DNA of 64,000 bases from Pisolithus tinctorius. Lineage: Eukaryota > Basidiomycota > Agaricomycetes > Boletales > Pisolithaceae. A program made the position numbers and the translations under genes. The notes beneath the pieces are model-generated. The model had not been told where the DNA came from. It worked only from the letters and a program-made list of their open reading frames with translations, and searched no databases. The stretch is taken from contig JANFAH010000018.1 of assembly GCA_024663395.1 (NCBI GenBank), positions 1,240,001 through 1,304,000 of the forward strand. The letters run 5' to 3'. Below are positions 60,030 to 64,000 of the stretch, piece after piece (position 1 is the stretch's first letter; each line of letters begins with the position of its first letter).

Positions 60030-61730
60030 ATGACAATCCCGTCCTTAATCCTGTTTGTGGCAACCGCGATTCCTGGTTAGTGTGGAATTCTGATATTCTT
60101 GTCGGTGATCTCAATTATTGGTGCAGTACTATTTACTCTTCGATATCAGCGATCCCGAAAATTGCGATCTGCCGATGCACGGTTACAGCCCCAATACCAG
60201 TCATCATTTCCACTGAGCGCTGCTGATCCTTTAGTTATTAGTGCAGAGGTCGCGCGTCTCCTTGAACTTGTCCGGTGCTTGCATGAGGGTCTAAACTCCT
60301 TTTCGCCCATCATGAGCCTTCCAGTGGAGCTCCTTCTGGATATCTTTCAATATGTTGCGGACTCAGAAGCCGGGAGCCACTCACTGGTAGCTTGTAGTCA
60401 TGTGTGCCGCCAGTGGCAAGTAATCACCACCACTTCTCCCCGACTTTGGGCTCGTGCGATCAATTTTGCCAACGACAACGGAGAGTGGGTGGCAATGATG
60501 ATACAGCGTTCTATGCCACATCTGCTGGACGTCTCCTGGGATTACGCGCTCAACTACTCGGAGAATATCTTCGGATCGATTGTTTATCGGCGGGACGTAC
60601 TAACTGCGGAGAACAATGTCTCTCGGGCGTTTGCCACACCACATCGGGTCCGCTCCGTTTACTTACACCTACCCCTTGAACACATGACGATAATGGTGGC
60701 GTGCATCCCAAGGTTTACACCCAACCTGAAAACACTCATCCTGGTTGGCTACAACTCTCCCGAAGTGTTCGCTAGGCCAACAATTCCCGCACTCGAGCTC
60801 AGAGCACCAGCTCTTCGTCATCTGCACATCGAAAATTTCGGGGTCCACTGGCTGCTGTTCCACCCTGAAGGCTTTCGTAATCTGCGAAATTTCACTCTCT
60901 GCCATCTCCCCGCAGATTCCAGATTGTCTCTGAACAATTTGATGGCATTTTTACTGGATATGCCTCTCCTTCAGGTCCTTGTCATTCGCCAAGCCCTGCA
61001 GCAATCTGTTCCTCCATCTAACGCATCAAGAATATCGTTTTCATGTCTTCGCACAGTCATTTTGGAAGCTACTGCAGTGCATACGGCGTTCTTACTGGAA
61101 TCCCTTACTACCCCCTGCCTCCAGGTACTAGAAGTTCACTCTGAAGATCTGAGTGCCCAAGATAGCACCGCTGATTTGAATCATCTTTTGTCTGTTGCGG
61201 CGGCATGTGCTCGACTAACCACATACCGCACGGTGGAGATCCATTATGCTGCAATGTCAATCCAAGTTTTTGGGTTTCCAGAGGCGATTGCTTGCGTTGG
61301 CGCACCATCTGTCCCACATGTCATCCATTTATCCTTAGAATGGCCCAGTGTCGTCCCCTGGGATGCCACCCATATAGCCGGCTCCTTTCCCTCCCTCCCA
61401 CATGTGCAGTGTCTGCATTTCATTTTTGGCACGGATTGCGACGACAAAATTCCCATTTGTGCTTGGACCAAAATCCTGTCAATGTATCCGGCTGTGCAAC
61501 ACCTGAGTGTCTACGGGATGACATCAACTGGCCTATTAGATGCGCTTCTGCAGCATCCTACCCACTCTCCTGGACCTGGACCTCATGGTTTTGATTGCCG
61601 TACCCTTTTACCATGTCTGCGCTCAGTTGTTCTGACAGTTGACGCGAGTTTTGTGGGGTCACTTAACCGTTATACGGTAGCGTTGTTTGATACTTACCCA
61701 GCGGTAGAAGTTGTGCTTGACCACTGTTGA
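60030..61730 (+). CDS. F-box protein with N-terminal membrane anchor
   Basis: Exon 1 (60030-60075) encodes MTIPSLILFVATAI, joined over a 51-base intron (60076-60126) to PVLFTLRYQRSRKLRS, so a short hydrophobic anchor precedes a basic stretch. The F-box follows: MSLPVELLLDIFQYVADSE, CSHVCRQWQVI and PRLWARAI (from 60312). The rest is a leucine-rich, LRR-like region (NLKTLILVGYN, ALRHLHIENFG, NLRNFTLCHL, LQVLVIRQAL, CLRTVILEAT), ending VEVVLDHC at 61730; total about 550 residues. F-box proteins dock substrates on SCF ubiquitin ligases, and mushrooms have many. Its last 200 bases lie inside the right arm of the inverted duplication; the gene itself is intact. Confidence 0.88.
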
Positions 61731-62975
61731 TAATACACCCGCCCCCCGGGCAGTCCACAATGCGGTGATTTTTTCTCGTGCTTATCAGTTCACAGTAAAT
61801 ATTTATAGTGTTTGTCTCATAATACGTCGACGAAGTAAGCATGAAGAAGAAGAAAAGTAAATAACATTCGCTCTGCGACAGCCACGATTTTTGTGGATTT
61901 CGTTGCATGTAGTGTATCGAATCCCTTGGTCGTCGTATTTAACCAAAGCCTCTAGCGTTGAACGTTCAAGAGCTTGGGAAAACTGAATTGTGAGGGTAGC
62001 CTGGACCCGCTGAGAAAGAAGCTGCGTACGCCTACATGTTCCGTGACACGGCGGCCAGCTCGATACCGTAATGTAGTCTGTTCCTACTCGGTCAACTAGG
62101 CCAACCGGCGATGGGCGGTGCCACAAGAAGTCAGAAGGTGTGCAGCTAGATGAGATTTAACTGACAGACCAGAGCTGGTATGAAAGCGGCGAGGTATACC
62201 AAACCAACTTGACTGGAATCAAGGCCCCATATATCAGCTTGTAAGTGTAACGAAGGTTTCCGCACAAGGGCGGCTTCGGAATCTTGTGGCATCCCGGCCA
62301 GCGACCGACGGCCTGAAATTCGGGTGTGATGAGTCCCGGTTCCAAAACATTTGTTTGGTCAGATATCGCTGTCGTCACCGTTGGGACAAAGTCGACGCCC
62401 CACCCGATAGCTTCATGTCTTTCGATCACGAGAAGACGGGCAGGGAGATTCAATGCCACACATATTGATCTGAAAATGGACGGTTCGTGGAAGCCAAAAC
62501 GGGAGTAAAGTGCATGGGTTCGCGAGGACCTACTGTCTTTCATTCCGTCCCGGACATCCCCAGAACCGCTGGGCCAATCGACAGTAATCGCCATTGGCTT
62601 GTCAGAGGAACATCGCTATTATGTAAGCCTAATCTCTAAAGCGCACAGGGCAGACGAGCCTGGAAGAAGACGACGACGATGCACGACATGAAAGCCCTGC
62701 TCGAGTATGAAAGCCATGGTCAGTGGGGCTGCTGCAGCGATATGAAAGATCCTGGACCTGGACCTATGGTTGATCGTTTTCTTGAAAACGATATGCGATT
62801 TCACCCGGACGAACGATTCTGAAACTGACGCCTTTGTGTTCGAGCGAAGACATGATGACTCATCAGCGAATTCACGCCACTCGGGTGTCGCTAGTCGAAG
62901 CTGGCACTATTAGGTAGGAGGCTCTTATCATGTCCTCAAACTCCGCCAACGATTTTCAGCAGAAAGGTATTGATG
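61531..62975. repeat. Inverted duplication, right arm (1.45 kb)
   Basis: Reverse partner of 50585-52036, with only scattered differences in the stretches I compared, for example a few single-base changes and small indels around 62040 and 62675. On the left it is continuous with an intact F-box gene and on the right with the H+-ATPase pseudogene, so it is probably the source. The plus strand also reads like coding exons at 62520-62822 (VREDLLSFIPSR, then across a GTAAGC intron KALLEYESHG to DMRFHPDERF), a possible gene fragment of unknown kind. Confidence 0.9.
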
Positions 62976-64000
62976 AACTTGCTGGTGTCGGAAACTATCC
63001 ATACACACGGTCCCTTGTCCGCCAATGACATTGTTCTTCTCGCTGCATATGCATCTCGCATGGAGAACCACGGTGAGGATACCAACCAGACAATTGACGA
63101 CGCTCTGGCTCTCGGTGTCAAGATCAAGGTGCTCAAGGATGGTCCTTCCCCTGGAGGCAAACGTATGAACTCGTTCTCGATGCCGGTGGTTTAGCTGGTG
63201 TCTTCCCCGAACATCGTGTAGTGATGGTGCTAACGACGCTAACTTGCTCTTTCCCGCGCCGACGTCGGCATTGCTGATGAGGGCGCCTCTGACGCTACTT
63301 GAGTTGCTGCCGATATCGTCCTTACGCAACCCAATCTCTCCACTATTGTCTAGCTATCCGAGGCTCCCCTGTGTCCTTCCAGCATATGCGTGACTACTCT
63401 GTCTACCTTGTGCCCTGACTATCCGTATTGTCGTCTGCTTCGCTATTCTCGCGTTCGCGTTTGGCTACGACTTCCTTTCGTGGCGCCGAGCATGCCCTGC
63501 TCAACGATACCACTGTCATGACCCTCTCCGACGACCGCATCTTGCCTTCGATGACGCCAGATTCGTGGACGTGCGTATTTTCCCTTGGTCCTATGACATC
63601 GTTTATTCATTATGTCCAGTATCGCCCTCGTTCTTCAACGATAAATCCGGCGTTACACTAACCTCGAGCAGCAATGACCCTCAACTGTACATAATTGTAT
63701 ACCTCCAGGTTGGGATCGATCTCTCAAGCGTCGATTTTCGTCCCCCGTTTGCATGGGCTCTTCTTCATGGAATGCCATGCTTATGCTCTCACGAGTGCAT
63801 CCTGCGTCACTATACTTGTTTCATCGTGTTTCATCGATGGTCGCTGCTTATGCCCATTGGGTTTCACGACCATCGCTGGGTCGGCATTATTGGGTCTGAG
63901 TAGGTTTCCATGTCAAATGTTTGGCGTACACTCGAGCTTATCTGTCGTCGTGGAAGGTCATCTGGTTTGTTCCCCCCGATTGGATTAAGTTCGCGATGAA
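62940..64000 (+). pseudogene. Plasma-membrane H+-ATPase (PMA1-type P-ATPase) pseudogene, runs off the window
   Basis: Pieces of a proton pump appear in the right order: HGPLSANDIVLLAAYASRMEN (63003; here key part PLSANDIVLLAAY), EDTNQTIDDALALGVKIK, VLKDGPSPGGK, GVFPEHR, SRADVGIADEGASD, AADIVLTQPNLSTIV, TTVMTLSDDRILPSMTPDSW, DKSGVTL..NDPQLYIIVYLQV, ASIFVPRLHGLFFME and, at the very end, WFVPPDWIKFAM. They fall in all three frames. The segments that normally lie between YASR.EN and EDT, and between GVKIK and VLKDG, are missing, removing much of the nucleotide-binding domain and the TGD loop. The phosphorylation-site half of the pump is absent. It cannot be active. Confidence 0.85.

Noticed and set aside
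63000..63200. An intact H+-ATPase gene at the right edge
   Set aside because: The conserved pieces lie in several frames and essential segments are missing, so it is called a pseudogene.

Overview
The window looks like nuclear DNA of a mushroom-forming basidiomycete (Agaricomycetes). Genes are cut by many introns of about 45-60 bases with GT..AG ends. The proteins include a myosin-motor chitin synthase, the CCT gamma chaperonin subunit, an ERT1-type gluconeogenesis regulator, an OPT peptide transporter, and F-box and WD40 proteins of the kinds that are expanded in mushrooms. There is no prokaryotic operon structure and I found no rRNA or tRNA gene.

Layout. 0.15-15.5 kb is an ordinary gene-dense block: chitin synthase (+), CCT3 (+), ERT1 (-), a weak small gene (-) and an OPT transporter (+). 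16.1-16.9 kb is a minisatellite with a 31-base unit. 17.0-35.8 kb is an accessory block that resembles one very large mobile element: (a) a spliced gene joining zinc fingers, a tyrosine-recombinase-like core and a RecQ-like helicase; (b) and (c) two unrecognised plus-strand genes with related 5' ends; (d) a large minus-strand gene with a Ulp1-type cysteine protease core and several reading-frame breaks; (e) a divergently transcribed BAH-PHD protein. About two dozen copies of a 20-base perfect palindrome, ATAAGCGACCGGTCGCTTAT, are scattered through (a)-(c), nearly all inside introns, and one stretch is a tandem array of exon-intron units that each carry the palindrome. 36.1-37.9 kb is a satellite of about 154 bases with higher-order organisation.

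38.3-39.2 kb holds an unrecognised spliced gene. About 39.9-44.5 kb contains essentially no CG dinucleotide and carries an Hsp70 relic, as expected for old methylated and deaminated DNA. 45.0-47.2 kb is a head-to-head array of diverged repeats of about 300 bases.

48.5-64 kb is gene-bearing again: a small protein, an unrecognised minus-strand gene, a WD40 protein with two C-terminal membrane segments, two weak minus-strand genes, a RING-finger protein, an F-box protein with an N-terminal membrane anchor, and a plasma-membrane H+-ATPase pseudogene that runs off the window. A 1.45 kb inverted duplication (50.6-52.0 versus 61.5-63.0 kb) flanks this block; the right copy appears to be the source, because it is continuous with an intact F-box gene.

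The host genes are independent housekeeping or metabolic genes. The accessory block is where the genes seem to form one system: a recombinase/helicase, a protease-like protein and a chromatin reader, tied together by the repeated palindrome.
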